From positions 16,462,891-16,526,890 of the forward strand of contig JAJEKV010000027.1 of NCBI GenBank assembly GCA_021234155.1: a stretch of DNA of 64,000 bases. The letters run 5' to 3'. Positions 47,133 through 58,464 of the stretch are shown piece by piece (positions within the stretch are counted from its first letter, which is position 1; every line of letters starts with the position of its first letter). Below the pieces are notes generated by a model, which made no database searches, was not told the DNA's origin, and worked only from the letters and a program-made list of their open reading frames with translations. The position numbers were made by a program, and so were the translations under genes. The DNA is from Isoetes taiwanensis. Lineage: Eukaryota; Streptophyta; Lycopodiopsida; Isoetales; Isoetaceae.

Positions 47133-49374
47133 TCACCTGCTGCTTTGTACAAAAGCTTGCAAAATAGTTTCCTGGAAATACTGCAAGGAAATTAATATAG
47201 CTTCCTGAAAACAAGTATATTAGTAATCAGTATTAGTTGAATGTAAATCAAGCAGAAGAAAATGTGCAAAGGTGCATGTAGAACATGTTCATAGGGTAAA
47301 TACGAGTTTACCTCTGTTCTGATTGTCCTGGAACCTTGATTGGGACATGTATTAAGATACTTATCAAAAAGATTAGAAACCTTTGTTTCCTGCACCCAGA
47401 TCACAATTGTAAACACTTGTTGATAAGCAGGTGCAAAAATCTCAAAAAGATATTCTTTACCTTCTGAGTTTGTTCCAACTCAAAACTCTCCTCCAGACCA
47501 GCAGGACCCCCAAAGGCAATAAGCAGGTGCCTGTGATATTTACCAAAAGCAGGTCAACTTCAATGCAAAAACTGTGTATATATCCAGCTATTACATTAAA
47601 AAAGCATCATTTTCAAAAACCTGAAATTTGGTAACTTCAAGTCACGAGCTTTTATTGTTTCTCCGTGTTCGGACGTGCCAATCGCATAGTCATAACCTTC
47701 CTAAAGATGTCCCAATAACTAGGTCAAATTCCTTATGTTAACCTGATTAAGGGTGAAGGACGAAGCTCAAAAAGAAACCCGAGGGTACATTATAAGGGCT
47801 TCCTGTAAAGACTGCACTGAGACAGCGAGCATATCGAACAGAATATCCCCAATACAGTCCCTCTTGTTTTGGTTGAGATTTTGGGACCACATTCAATATA
47901 TTACCTGCATGCAACATATGATCTCTGATAAATAAGAGCCAAAAGGATACAAGCATAGATTCTGATACTGGAGCAATCTGCTAAAATTTGAACAAAGGGA
48001 AAATGGACTGAATATGGCCGAGATACAAAATGCAGGAAATAAAAGTCTTGAACAGCACATCAATAAAAAGCAAGAGACAACAACACGACACAGTTGAGCA
48101 TTGGATCGTGTCTTTGTCAAAGGAAAGAATTAAAGTTTAACACTGTGCCAACTTGTTAAAGTCTAAAAGTGAGCACGCACTAGCACTCCTGTTTATAGAT
48201 GGTTATGCACTGACCCAGCAAGAATTAACAAAATGCATCACAAAATAATGCAACCAAACCTCACCTTCCTCTAACAAAGATTCTCGGTTTGGCCCCATTT
48301 CTACTGTCACTCTTGTTCCTTGCTCCAATTTCTGTTTAACAAACACTTCCTGCAAGAAGAACTAATAAGAACTGGCTTCTAATATATCACCAAGGAAAGA
48401 TTCCTCAACCTTGAGAGACATACACTCACTTGTAAAATCAAAGTATAGAGTAGAGAATTAGAGAATGGACATGAATTACCTTCTGGAGGCCAACATCCAC
48501 ATATGAACCAGTATCTGTAATGGGCTTTGCTAGTACAACACCTGTATCATAACCTTATATTGGTAAGCTCACACCTTAAAATGTTTCTACCTCTTAGCTG
48601 TACTTCACCTTCTCTATATTGCAGCCATGAATGCTTCCGAAGGTGATGGGGGACATCTAGAGGGGGTAAGAGACCCTGCAGATACCACTTCCTGAATAAA
48701 AAGAATTGTTTGGAAAAAGTGAAGGAGAAAGAAAAAAGGAGCACAAACCACAAAACGTAGGCTACTATGAATGGGGATAAGAGCTCTTCGAAGATATTGT
48801 GGAACTTCGAGATATTGCAAGACACGAACTAAAAATGGACCGCCAGATTCTCCACCAAGTTCCTTGCTCCATGACGTTCTACTGAAGGAACTTGCAGAGT
48901 CATCACCATCGTCAAAAACGACAATCTGCTCAAAAGAGGAAACCAGTAGCCTAAAAAGATCAAGCAGAACCCATCACTAAAAACCAAATGCATATAATCA
49001 TAGCCACCAGGCTACAGTAATGTGCATACCTCGTCTATCCTGAATATTGCGGCAGCCCTTGCTATCTGACCTGCAAGCTGTAAATGGGAAAGGTAAAACA
49101 CCTATCTTCCTAGTACAGAAATAAATCAAACTGAATTTATATTTTTTAAGCTAACCCTTGTTGCAAGTTCAAGCGATTGCACATTATTCATGATAGAGGC
49201 AGCAACAGCAATGCTGACAGTAGAGCCTAGCCCGGACTGAACAACTCCATCTGCCTCGAGTGTATTATCTTTGCTTCTTTTGTTAAATTGAGGAGCTGTA
49301 TCCTCATGGGTTGTTTCTTCGAGCCTCTTTCTATGTTTCTTCTTTTTCCTCTTCAACTCTGATTCCTCTGCCAT
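47133..49374 (-). CDS. SPOUT1: SPOUT-domain RNA methyltransferase, C9orf114/SPOUT1 homologue (11 exons)
   Basis: Exons on the minus strand: 49374-49156, 49077-49030, 48925-48749, 48675-48609, 48541-48480, 48349-48265, 47904-47789, 47700-47621, 47530-47461, 47389-47312, 47204-47133. All ten introns are GT...AG. The joined frame is 1074 bases with no stop before TGA (357 aa), close to the human protein (about 376 aa). The N-terminus is basic (KRKKKKHRKRL). The family's conserved blocks follow in order: SIAVAASIMNN, LAGQIARAAAIFRIDE, VLQYLEVPQYLR, GLLPPLDVPHHLR, GLYWGYSVRYA, CLSAVF, LPNFRHLLIAFGGPAGLEE and NTCPNQGSRTIRTE. The last is the knotted SPOUT region that holds the methyl donor. The human member is linked to the mitotic spindle and RNA binding; the plant role here is not shown. 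The ATG chosen is the first of the open exon. Confidence 0.93.
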
Positions 49375-50239
49375 CTCCTCCGGGCTTGTTTATTTGTCAA
49401 GGTTTTTAGGGTTTAAAGCCCATAAATTTACACATGTAAACGTGCAAAACAATCTGGTTTTCGGATTGCCCGCGGCCAAACCCTAGAGGGACACAGGGGG
49501 CGCGAGGGACAGAGGGGTGAAAATGGAATATGCCCCGCATATTTGAATTTGAAGGTGGAGATTCTGGGAGAAAGATGGATTGCGGGCTGCGATTGACTAT
49601 CAACCAGTGTGTGCCGAGTTTCTAGGAACACTAGCATCCTACTTGTTGAAATCCAGAATTTCCGACGGAGAAAAAAAAATCGAGGAAGTTTTCCGGTCAA
49701 AATTCGTGGGTTTCTTTGTACTTTTCCGGATGAAATCTAAATTTTCGTAGGCCCTTTCTGCCTAGCATAAATTATACATGAAATATACCTGTTGGGTTTT
49801 TAGAGTTTGTCCCATGTTGCTATCAACGAGTAATCGCTTTTTAAAGCTTGAAAACCCGTCAGCAGTGTTAGTTCGCTTGGAGGCGGGTTGTTTTTAGGTC
49901 TTCTTGCTCGTATTTTTTTCTAGAGGCACAATGGATCTTGGTTCGGGAAATATTTTACATGTCCTAGGAAAATTTCTTACAACTCATGAATCAACATGTC
50001 TACTATTTTTTCCAGCTTGCACTTTCCTACAAGAATAGAACCAACATGCAATTTTCCTACAAAATAAAAATCAGCAAGATATAAATAAACATGTAATTTA
50101 TAAACTTGTAAAATAACAGGTGATAGATATAGTATGATAGTACATGTGGTATGGTTGATGTAAAAACCTGATCAAAATCACATAACAACTTATGTGAACT
50201 TCAAGGCAAAAAGAAAAATAACAAAAGAAATTATTCGTC
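49375..50239 (-). promoter_or_regulatory. Upstream region of the SPOUT1-like gene
   Basis: Sequence between the start codon and the hAT remnant, holding the promoter and 5' untranslated region. No clear TATA box is visible within about 100 bases upstream of the ATG. The first 300 bases are less AT-rich than the rest and include GC-rich stretches near 49470-49520, which would suit a TATA-less housekeeping promoter. This is an inference. Chance ORFs at 49406-49700 are not supported as genes. Confidence 0.35.
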
Positions 50240-52228
50240 ATCTTCATCCGATCCTTCCTCTTCCACATTTGCACGAGTTACTTTGGACCTCGAATTGATT
50301 GAATAGATGTGCCTATACTTGGCTCCAGATTTTCAAATCTTGAAGGCTTCTACAAAATCAAACTCATCAATTGCTTCCATGGGCGGACCTTCAATTGCAA
50401 CTCTCATTAATTCAGCCCCTCCTATTTTTAGTATATTACGGTATTTGTCTATTAGTCTTTAATATGGTTCAATTGGCTAAATCCCCTTTCACAAATTGTT
50501 GTACTTGAACATTGTACCAGACCCATTGTCGCAAGCTTTACCATTTCTGCATACTTATCCCCCGTCAACATTTTTTGAGATAAGATAATTGTCCAAGTGT
50601 CTAAAAAAATCTTCCCTTGCCATTCCGCACATGCTTGCATCTTAAACTTTCTAAATTATGTGAGAAAGTTATCATGATTAATAAAGCTATCAAATTTCAC
50701 ACCACCAACCAATAGAGGCTCTCTATAAAATTTTAGCAATTCATTAGCCTCGTGACGATCACATGCTTTCATTTCCTTTGTTACTCTTAGCACATGTGCA
50801 GGTGCAAATATTCTAAAACATGACAAGAGCTCATGATCCTTGAACCTCTCTTCTAGGGCAGCCAAAACAGCTTTAGCAAAATCGTTTTGAAATTCAAAAG
50901 CCTCCGCTAAATCATGACCTTTAACACACCTTGTCATTTGCATTCCACGATACATATCTCCCTTCACAGCCCCTCTAAGTGCAGCAAGCTTTCCATTTGG
51001 GCGGCCACAATTAGCAATTATAGGATATCCTTTGCTATCCTTTAGACCATTATTCAGATCCAATATTTCAATAAAAAACTCTACTTTAATATGATGCTTT
51101 GTATTGCCCACAAGTCCTGCTATTGAAGTGACATCCACCCAATCTTTTTGAAAATCGCAACTCGAAACGGTCAAGTGCATCAAAATATCAGCCAAAAAAT
51201 GCAAAACATAGACAATCTTAAAATCCCTTCATAAATAGTTGCAGTATTTTCTTTAAATACCATCATCACTGGCTCGTACACTTCACATAACTTGTCAATT
51301 GCATGGTGTCTACTCAACCACCTTGTTGCTAAAATATATTCACGCCTCAAAGCAGAATAAGCAAGTTCCTCTTCAAGTGCCTTCAATAACCCTCCTCTTA
51401 AACTACTTCGGGGAATAATAACTTGATGCCCCATTAATCAGCTTATCAACCTTCTCACATATGCGCTTGCAGCTTGGCTGTTTGGCTACTGATTCTACAC
51501 ACATATTAGTTCTATGGGCAACACAATGTATGGATGTCATAAAAGGATTATATTCTTTCAGCCTAGTTGATACACCTGTCCAGCACCCAACCATGACTGA
51601 AGCACCATCTGAATCAAAGGCAATCATCTTTGTCAAATCTAATTTGCATTGCACTACAAGCTTCTCCACTATGGCTTTGGTAATTGTACTTACATCCCCT
51701 GCATCTAATGACACCAAACCTATGAATGATTTTTTATGCTGAAAAGCATCCAAATAAGTGCCATACATGATTAAATGTTGCACCACGCTAACATCGATTG
51801 ATTCATCAACCATTATGCCAAACCAAAGGCTGTTTCTAATTTTCTCAACACATTCTCCACTATAGACTTGCTGATGCATTTCAGAAAATAACTGCAAGCT
51901 TTGTCATCATTATACGAACTTGGCGTTGTAGATCCACATTCTCTAAGAAGTTGTAACAACGGATAGAATTTTCTATGTGCAAGGTATTCCTTGCCTATAA
52001 AATCGGCACATTTAAATAGAGTAAGGACTTCTTTGTCCATAGATTCATTTTTCTTCTTCTCCACTTTATGCAAAGAATCTTTTCCACTTGTAGCTAACCA
52101 TACTGCATGTTTATGTTGTGCACTTTCAGCGTGCTCTTTGAAAGCTGATGTCTTTAAATTCATGGCACCTTCTAATCCAAATGAACTTTTACATTTTTTA
52201 TCCTCCTTGCACTAAATGCAACATACTC

Positions 52229-52335
52229 TACCATTCTATTCTATTCTATTCTATTCTATTCTATTCTATTCTATTCTATTCTATTCTATTCTATTCTATT
52301 CTATTCTATTCTATTCTATTCTATTCTATTCTACC
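52229..52335. repeat. (ATTCT)n pentanucleotide microsatellite, about 20 copies
   Basis: About 100 bases of pure TATTC repeats. It lies inside the zinc-finger-coding part of the hAT gene. TCTACCATT sits on both flanks, so the tract lies between a small direct duplication. A 20-copy perfect tract indicates recent expansion. Confidence 0.95.
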
Positions 52336-52476
52336 ATTGTCATGGTTGAAGCGCAGCCAATCATAGTCATCTAACCATTTCTCCTTCCAACTTTTTATAG
52401 CATCTACAATCCGCTCATATCAGCATTGAGTTCTTGAGTATGTGCAGCCATGTTGTTTGCAACATCCGAAACATTT

Positions 52477-52603
52477 GCATTACTTATTCCAGCAATAGAA
52501 GCCTCATTTTCCCTTGCATTACTTATTCCAGCAATAGAAGCCTCGTTTTCCCTTGGATATTTTTGCATTACTTATTCCAGCAATAGAAGCCTCATTTTCC
52601 CTT
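52477..52603. repeat. 39-bp repeat, three copies, in the hAT N-terminal part
   Basis: Units start at 52477 and 52516 (exactly 39 bases apart) and at 52565 after 10 extra bases. On the minus strand each unit encodes ENEASIAGISNAR-type peptide (13 residues), so the repeat is in frame. Part of the unit (AGCAATAGAAGCCT and TTTTCCCTTGCA) occurs again at 55717-55745. Confidence 0.9.
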
Positions 52604-52620
52604 GCAATATGTAGCATTAT

Positions 52621-53697
52621 AACAGGGGGTTTTTTTTGTGATTTTATACGCTTTTTGGCATGGTTTTCATATGATTTCACGGGCGTATTCACAAGCACGT
52701 ACTAAACGGTATTTCTAGAGTGCACCCATTTGTTAGCCATTGATTTTAAAGAAGAGAGAAAATCGTGTGGTTGCATGTTTTTTGAGTTTATAAGTTTCAA
52801 ATATTAGGTTAATATTAGAGAAAGCAAAAAAAGAACAAAGGGGGACATGCAACGATGGCGCATTGGAACTCTAGGTTTTCAGGAGCCCCATCGGATCTGC
52901 TTCCCCATCGGATATTTCTCAAGCTTTCAAGCTTTCATATACCTTGTTTCGGATTCATTAAGACCCCTGCCCCTTCTCAGTGCCTCTATCTGTCTTTATT
53001 TCTCAAGCTTTCTTTTACCCAGTTCCGGATTAAACCCTCTTCCAAATTCTAATCTCTTTATAAACCCAAAAAAAACTTAGATAATCATCTCTCTGCTACC
53101 TCTTTGTCTTCTTTACGCAGATCTGTCAGAGGAATCAGGCCACAAAACAAAGCAAAAGAAAAGGAGAAGCACAACCCCATACTTCTAATCCGTCGAGCTT
53201 GATTTCTTCCTCTAGTTTATGGTCTCCAAATTGGCACTGCCGATTTTGCCATTCCCTATCTCTTCCTCTTACTCTTCCTGCTTCTCCGGCCTGTGTCGGA
53301 TTTGAGAAATGCACTTGGGCTGTTTCTTCTTCACGTGCTTCTTCTACCTCCTTTTTACATGCATGAGCAATTTGGACACGCTTGGATTTGCTATAGTAGT
53401 CTTTGATCTTCAACATGGAAACCGTAAGTAATCGTTCCTTAATCTTCTTCCCTTCAAGCTAAAATGAAGAACATGAAAGCTTATATCGCAGAGGATAGAC
53501 CGTAAACCATAGACCACTTTCTTCCTCTGCAAGGAAATAGATGATAAGGTCAACCTGGTAGAAAAATTTGACGATTTTTAACAAGGAAATAGTCGATCTT
53601 TGCTTCAAATATGGGCAAGCGGTGTGTGAGTACTATAAAGGTCTGCCGCAAATAAGCTCACTACTGAGAGGCTAAGAAGAGGGGCAATAGATCGAGA
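52621..53697. other. Region with no recognisable gene
   Basis: Contains a possible transcript start region (T/C-rich, 53060-53220). A minus-strand ORF of 93 codons (53135-53416), rich in Glu and Lys, shows no domain. It includes GCACGTACTAAACGGTA at about 52696, a motif that recurs in the hAT-like end at 57600. Nothing else is supported. Confidence 0.4.
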
Positions 53698-54310
53698 AGA
53701 ATAGAATTGGAATTTTGGCCTTTGAGGTTGCAAATGTGATGTCTAAATCTATGCGACTATGGCGGTCCCTTAATGATCGAGGTGATTCGCCTTCGAACCG
53801 GAGCTATCAAGGCCGAAGGTGTCCTTAACCTTGTTTCGATAGTGAGGTCGTGCTTCTTAGCCTTGCTTGCAGAGAAAAGCTTCAGAAACTTGCCTCCCCG
53901 GCTCTTTTGCCAAGTTGCAAGGCTTGGGAAAAATGCCGATGTTTGCTTTGCGGGATTTGAACATGTATTCAATGATGTCTTGAAGCGTAATATTGATGCC
54001 GGTGTTCTTGAGTATACTTCAAAAGAAATGGAGACCAAAATTAAAAAAATGGAGAGATACGTTGGTTCTACTTCAAAACTGTACCAAGAACTTGAAATTC
54101 TAGCTGATTTAGAACAGGCAGTACGCAGGATTTTGGAAGATCAAGAATCTGAACAACAAGAGACACTAAATGCATTAGAACGTAAGATAGCATGGCGCGA
54201 GACAGAGATCAAATACTTGAGAGATATCTCCTTATGGAATAGAACCTATGACAAAATTGTGACATTCCTTGCACGCGGACGGTATGCACAATTCATGGTA
54301 GGATTGTGTG
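53698..54310 (+). pseudogene. PSK-SIMULATOR-like (DUF3475/DUF668) gene fragment
   Basis: The plus strand reads IGILAFEVANVMSKSMRLWR and SLND (53707-53777), the start of DUF3475. One extra base at about 53778 shifts the frame to EVIRLRTGAIKAEGVLNLVS. Then SEVVLLSLACREKLQKLAS and QVARLGK need two further frame changes (near 53843 and 53915). From 53950 the frame is clean: GFEHVFNDVLKRNIDAGVLE, KKMERYVGSTSKLYQELEIL, ALERKIAWRETEIKYLRDIS and LWNRTYDKIVTFLAR. The DUF668 domain that should follow is missing; the sequence ends at a TG tract and the inverted repeat. The family works near the plasma membrane in growth signalling. This copy is broken. Confidence 0.88.
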
Positions 54311-54319
54311 TGTGTGTTT

Positions 54320-55715
54320 GGATCCCGATGGTGGATTACGCTCTATTTTATTCATCACAACAAATCAGGTATCTTTTGCCCTGTTTACAGCTCCATTTGC
54401 GTTCATTTGAGTTTATGCCCATCCATTTAAGTTGCCACCGCAATTCTATAACACCCTATGCAAGGCAAATATCATCCATTTAAGTTGCCTTGCAATTCTA
54501 TAACACCCTATGCAAGGCAAATATTGGTTGAGAATTGTAGAAATATGATGATCTCACGTTTACCAAATCTTAACTCGATTCACTTGTGGAGATGTTTATT
54601 ATTCCCCGTATCCAAGATGGCATTTTTTAAATATACGACAACATAGGTGCCATGTCAAAGCACATGGTTTAAGTGCTCTTCATGGCTATATTGTTTTAGG
54701 CAAGGCCTTGAAGGGGCCAAAATTTTTTTAATCTAACACAAACCATTACATCTAATGTTTCTAAGTGTGATATAATGTTGTTTGATTTTTGCCCCGAAGG
54801 GGCAAAATTTTTTTAAAGTTATAACACAAACCATTACATTACACACCTTAAAATTAAATTCCCCCTTAAACCCCCTTTTGTTTGGGTGCATATTCACACG
54901 GGGGGTGACTCCGGGCAACGAGAGCTGTTGGATAGGCATATTCACCCATTATTCCTTAATCTACACCGTACACAAAATTCCTCGTTTGTGGGGTATGGAT
55001 GTATGGAAATTATGATACTGTATAACAAAATTTGAAAAATACTATAAGATTTCAAGTAACATACTATATAGTGTTAATTTTGTACGTGCAAAACATAATT
55101 ATAGGGGCTCTCGCTGCCCTACGTCACCCCCCGTGTGAATATGCACCCAAACAAAAGGGGGTTTAAGGGGGAATTTAATTTTAAGGTGTGTAATGTAATG
55201 GTTTGTGTTATAACTTTAAAAAAATTTTGCCCCTTCGGGGCAAAAATCAAACAACATTATATCACACTTAGAAACATTTGATGTAATGGTTTGTGTTAGA
55301 TTAAAAAAATTTTGGCCCCTTCAAGGCCTTGCCTAAAACAATATAGCCATGAAGAGCACTTAAACCATGTGCTTTGACATGGCACCTATGTTGTCGTATA
55401 TTTAAAAAATGCCATCTTGGATACGGGGAATAATAAACATCTCCACAAGTGAATCGAGTTAAGATTTGGTAAACGTGAGATCATCATATTTCTACAATTC
55501 TCAACCAATATTTGCCTTGCATAGGGTGTTATAGAATTGCAAGGCAACTTAAATGGATGATATTTGCCTTGCATAGGGTGTTATAGAATTGCAGGGCAAC
55601 TTAAATGGATGGGCATAAACTCTGAAATGAACTGCAAATGGAGCTGTAAACAGGGCCGGCATACCTGATTTCTGTTGTGATGAATAAAATAGAGCAGAAT
55701 CCACCATCGGGATCC
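54320..55715. repeat. Large inverted repeat, arms about 600 bases, spacer about 180
   Basis: The left arm 54320-54923 and right arm 55108-55715 are reverse complements apart from small differences. The same 62-codon ORF appears on the plus strand at 54458-54646 and on the minus strand at 55386-55574. Outer ends are GGATCCCGATGGTGG; inner ends are near TCACACGGGGGGTGAC. Each arm also holds a direct duplication of about 57 bases (CAATTCTATAACACCCTATG at about 54441 and 54498). A 180-base spacer separates the arms. It could be a foldback element or an inverted duplication formed by repair. Confidence 0.95.
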
Positions 55716-55965
55716 AGCAATAGAAGCCTTGTTTTCCCTTGCAAATATCCAGCCATTTGCAAGTTCGACATTTGTTCTTGAACCATTTTTCCTTCTTTAC
55801 CTCGAGGAGCCATTGACAATTTCCTGATATGGTGCTACATATTCTAAACGAGGTGCACCCTGTACTACCATAGTCGTCGGATCCGTCGGTCCTACGGCCC
55901 AGATCATATGTTGGAGCCTCTTGGCACCTCTCGTTTCGCTTATGATCATTTATGATTGGGGGCAT
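55716..55965 (-). pseudogene. Second hAT N-terminal fragment joined to the inverted repeat
   Basis: Immediately at the right end of the inverted repeat the sequence CCAGCAATAGAAGCCTTG and TTTTCCCTTGCAA matches the 39-bp repeat in the hAT gene at 52.5 kb. On the minus strand an open frame from 55965 reads INDHKRNERCQEAPTYDLGR and EVKKEKWFKNKCRTCKWLDI before entering the arm. It is probably the N-terminus of a related hAT gene. Only this fragment is present. Confidence 0.5.
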
Positions 55966-57689
55966 CTATGGATTTAAAGTATGAAATACGAGTTTGCCTA
56001 AGGTTTTGATAGAATATCGAGCTTCTATATGGATTTGCCTAAGGTTTTAGAATATGAAATACGGGGGCTTGAACCTCTACCAAAGTAACTCAATATCCTA
56101 ATAAGACTATTTTGACCAACATAACCAATAAGCTAACGTGATTATTTTTTATTTTAAATCTATATTTTTTTTTTTAACAACCCACTCAATGGTTTTTGGG
56201 ATATAGTCTATGTTTTCAGGAATTGACATTTTTACATCCATATCAAATCCCCCTGGAACCCCCTGTTATTGTGCTACATATTGGATATAACCACCAGTTT
56301 TTAGAATGAATTTAAATAATAGGAACAATGCAACATACCTGAATAGATCTAAATAACGGGACCAACGCTAGTAGAACAGGTTGCAACTAAGCACAAGATA
56401 GGTTGTAAAAAAGAATGCCCATAATTACTCTTACAACTAACACAGATGCCCATAATTACTCTTACAACTAACATTGTTGGTTTATGCAACATAATAAATT
56501 TAAATGATCTTTTCTTACTATGAAATACAATAATCATCAGCCAATATTCAACACTTGTTTTTAACACAAGCTTTTTGGTAATGGCATGGTCATACACCTC
56601 ATTTTGGAGCACAATAAAACCATGAATATCTCATAAGCTTTTCCACATTTAGATCACCAAAGCATGTTGTTTGCGGCACAATCTGGCACCTGCACAATGC
56701 CATCTAACGGAAAATAACTATATGACAAACAAACAAGCAGCAAAATGACTATATGACATGCTAGCTTTAAAAATAGAAAGCCCTATCATAGTACTATACG
56801 TACTATACCTATAAATTGACAAGGTCAAATTGGGCTTTTGTTTTATTAATACCGTACTTAACATATCAATACATACAGTACGTATATACGTACTTAAAAA
56901 AAGTGTAAAATGACATTAGACCAATAGAATTGGTAAAATTATAGGGAAAAATATATGAGTAAAAGAACACATTAGGAGATTTTAGACATTAGGAAAATTA
57001 TGGAATTGTAGTCTAAAAAAAAAAATCAAATTTGTTGCAAATAAAAACCGAAAACCTCTGCATTTTCCTCCTCTTTCTTCAAACCGTCGAATCGGAATGG
57101 AGATGGAGATGCAGACCCACCTCTCCTCTTGTTTTGTCATGGCCGGAGGCATACCTTCTCCTTAATACTTCAATAGCTTGCATTCATGCCAGGAAAGAAA
57201 TACAGAGGTCAGCAGCGGTTAATAGCTTCGGATGCCAACAAATGAGCAAAAATTACTTAAATTTATTTGTCTGTGGGTGTAGATTGCAAACTAGAATATA
57301 TAACTCTTAAATAGACATATTTTGGATTGAAAACTTTGAGAAATACTTAATTTTCTAGAGTAATATATTCTGGTTCATTATTTAAAACTTGAAGCTCTTC
57401 ATACTAGTTGTTATTGCAACTATTTCAACTGCAATACAAGAAATAATAGTTCTCAAAAATTACAGGAAGTACTTAACATACTGTACGTAAAGTACGTATT
57501 TAATAAGTATTTTATAATTCCAAAAAACATATTTAAAGTACTTTTTAAATGAGAGGTATGCATACGGTATTAATACGTTAAGTACGTATAATACCCATAC
57601 CGTACTAAACGTACCTGACAACACTGGGACGGTAAGTCATGATTTGGTTTGTGATGCTCGAGGACGAGCATAGTTCTAGTGGGAGAGAT
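55966..57689. other. AT-rich region with ACGTAC motif clusters and a hAT-like terminus
   Basis: Clusters rich in CGTAC or GTACGT occur at about 56785-56910 and 57465-57615. The right cluster ends with TGACAACACTG (57616-57626), the complement of CAGTGTTGTCA, a common start of plant hAT elements. A 31-base phrase with ATGCCCATAATTACTC is doubled at about 56416 and 56448, and TTTGCCTAAGGTTTT occurs at about 55993 and 56035. ORFs here are short and unconvincing. Confidence 0.45.
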
Positions 57690-58128
57690 TGTAACAGACC
57701 CATGGGATACCGCTCGAGTAGATCTTGGTGTTGCGTTCCCGAGATACCGGCATAAATGGGTAGAAGTGACTATTCATAAACGTCTAGACAGTTTTGCCCA
57801 GTTGGTTAAGGGCATGTCGGTAGGAACGTTACATCAGATCTGTGTGAGGCGAATTCCTGAAGCGATATTGAAGCTGCCAAGGGTTTCTTCTTCTGTGAGA
57901 TCGAAGCAAGATTGAAGCCGGATTGTTGGCAGAAAGAAAACGTGAAGAAGATCGGATCTGTGAGAGGCGAATTCCAGCCGATTTAGGATGCAGAAGATTG
58001 CAGCGCTGGTTAAATAGGCAATTCAAGATTCGAGCTTGGTGAGGAGGAGCTGTGTGCAAATCAAATTCTGGAGATTTGTAGTACACTGCCTAAATCTGAC
58101 AAGCAAAGAATCTTTGCAGTCTTTTACA
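57690..58128 (+). mobile_element. LTR of a Ty3-type retrotransposon (solo or 3' copy)
   Basis: GTGGGAGAGAT, a polypurine tract, is followed by TGTAACAGACCC at 57690. A matching TTTTACA end lies at about 58128, giving TGTAA...TTACA termini and a length of 439 bases. The bases before it (GATGCTCGAGGACGAGCATA) resemble the end of a Ty3/gypsy polyprotein region. A TTAAATA box near 58008 could be the core promoter. A second LTR and the internal gene are absent. The right border rests on the terminal match alone. Confidence 0.6.
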
Positions 58129-58449
58129 AAGTCTGCCGCTCCTCCTTGAATCCACCCTACAAACACACCTGCGTGCCCTATATTGCTGCCACAACAGCTT
58201 TTGATCACAGCCCCGCCTCCGTTTCCTGCCACAATTCCCACTTCCTCTCTGATACAAAAGGACCCTGCCATATCCGCCGCCTCTGTCCAGCTTTTTCGCC
58301 CCCCATGAATCCTTTTCTTTTTTTTGCCACGTCAATTTTAAGTGTGTCCCTATACATTTTTGCCCCCCAAATTGAATTCTAAGCCTCATTTTCCCTAGCA
58401 ACACATCCTTCCTTCCTCCAATCAACAATGGCCATTTGTGTATCCTCCT
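58129..58449. other. Spacer between LTR and LINE, no gene seen
   Basis: C-rich plus strand with short ORFs only. It may be the 5' untranslated region of the LINE that begins downstream. Confidence 0.4.
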
Positions 58450-58464
58450 ATCTAAACCCCCACC

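Larger units (their letters stand above)
50240..52620 (-). pseudogene. hAT-type transposase-derived gene, ZNF862-like, broken
   Basis: The minus strand from 52620 first encodes a repeated ENEASIAGISNAR peptide, then KWLDDYDWLRFNHDNG and, past a microsatellite, NLKTSAFKEHAESAQHKHAV, the zinc-finger-like start of ZNF862/DUF4371 proteins. Next come FGIMVDESIDVSVVQHLIM, FDSDGASVMVG and HCVAHRTNMCVES of the RNase H-like core. ATRWLSRHHAIDKLCEVY follows, then a middle part (51204-50656). YAEMVKLATMGLVQCSSTTI plus CERGFSQLNHIKD form the C-terminal dimerisation motif. Frame changes occur near 52330, 51890-51930, 51420 and 51190, and a stop occurs near 50640. The order is complete, so it was once a full gene or element of this family. 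Confidence 0.85.

Noticed and set aside
49406-49700. Minus-strand ORFs upstream of the SPOUT1-like gene
   Set aside because: They end before the gene start in other frames and show no splice sites joining them to exon 1.
53135-53416. 93-codon minus-strand ORF rich in Glu
   Set aside because: It is antisense to a T/C-rich stretch resembling a plant 5' leader; no homology recognised.
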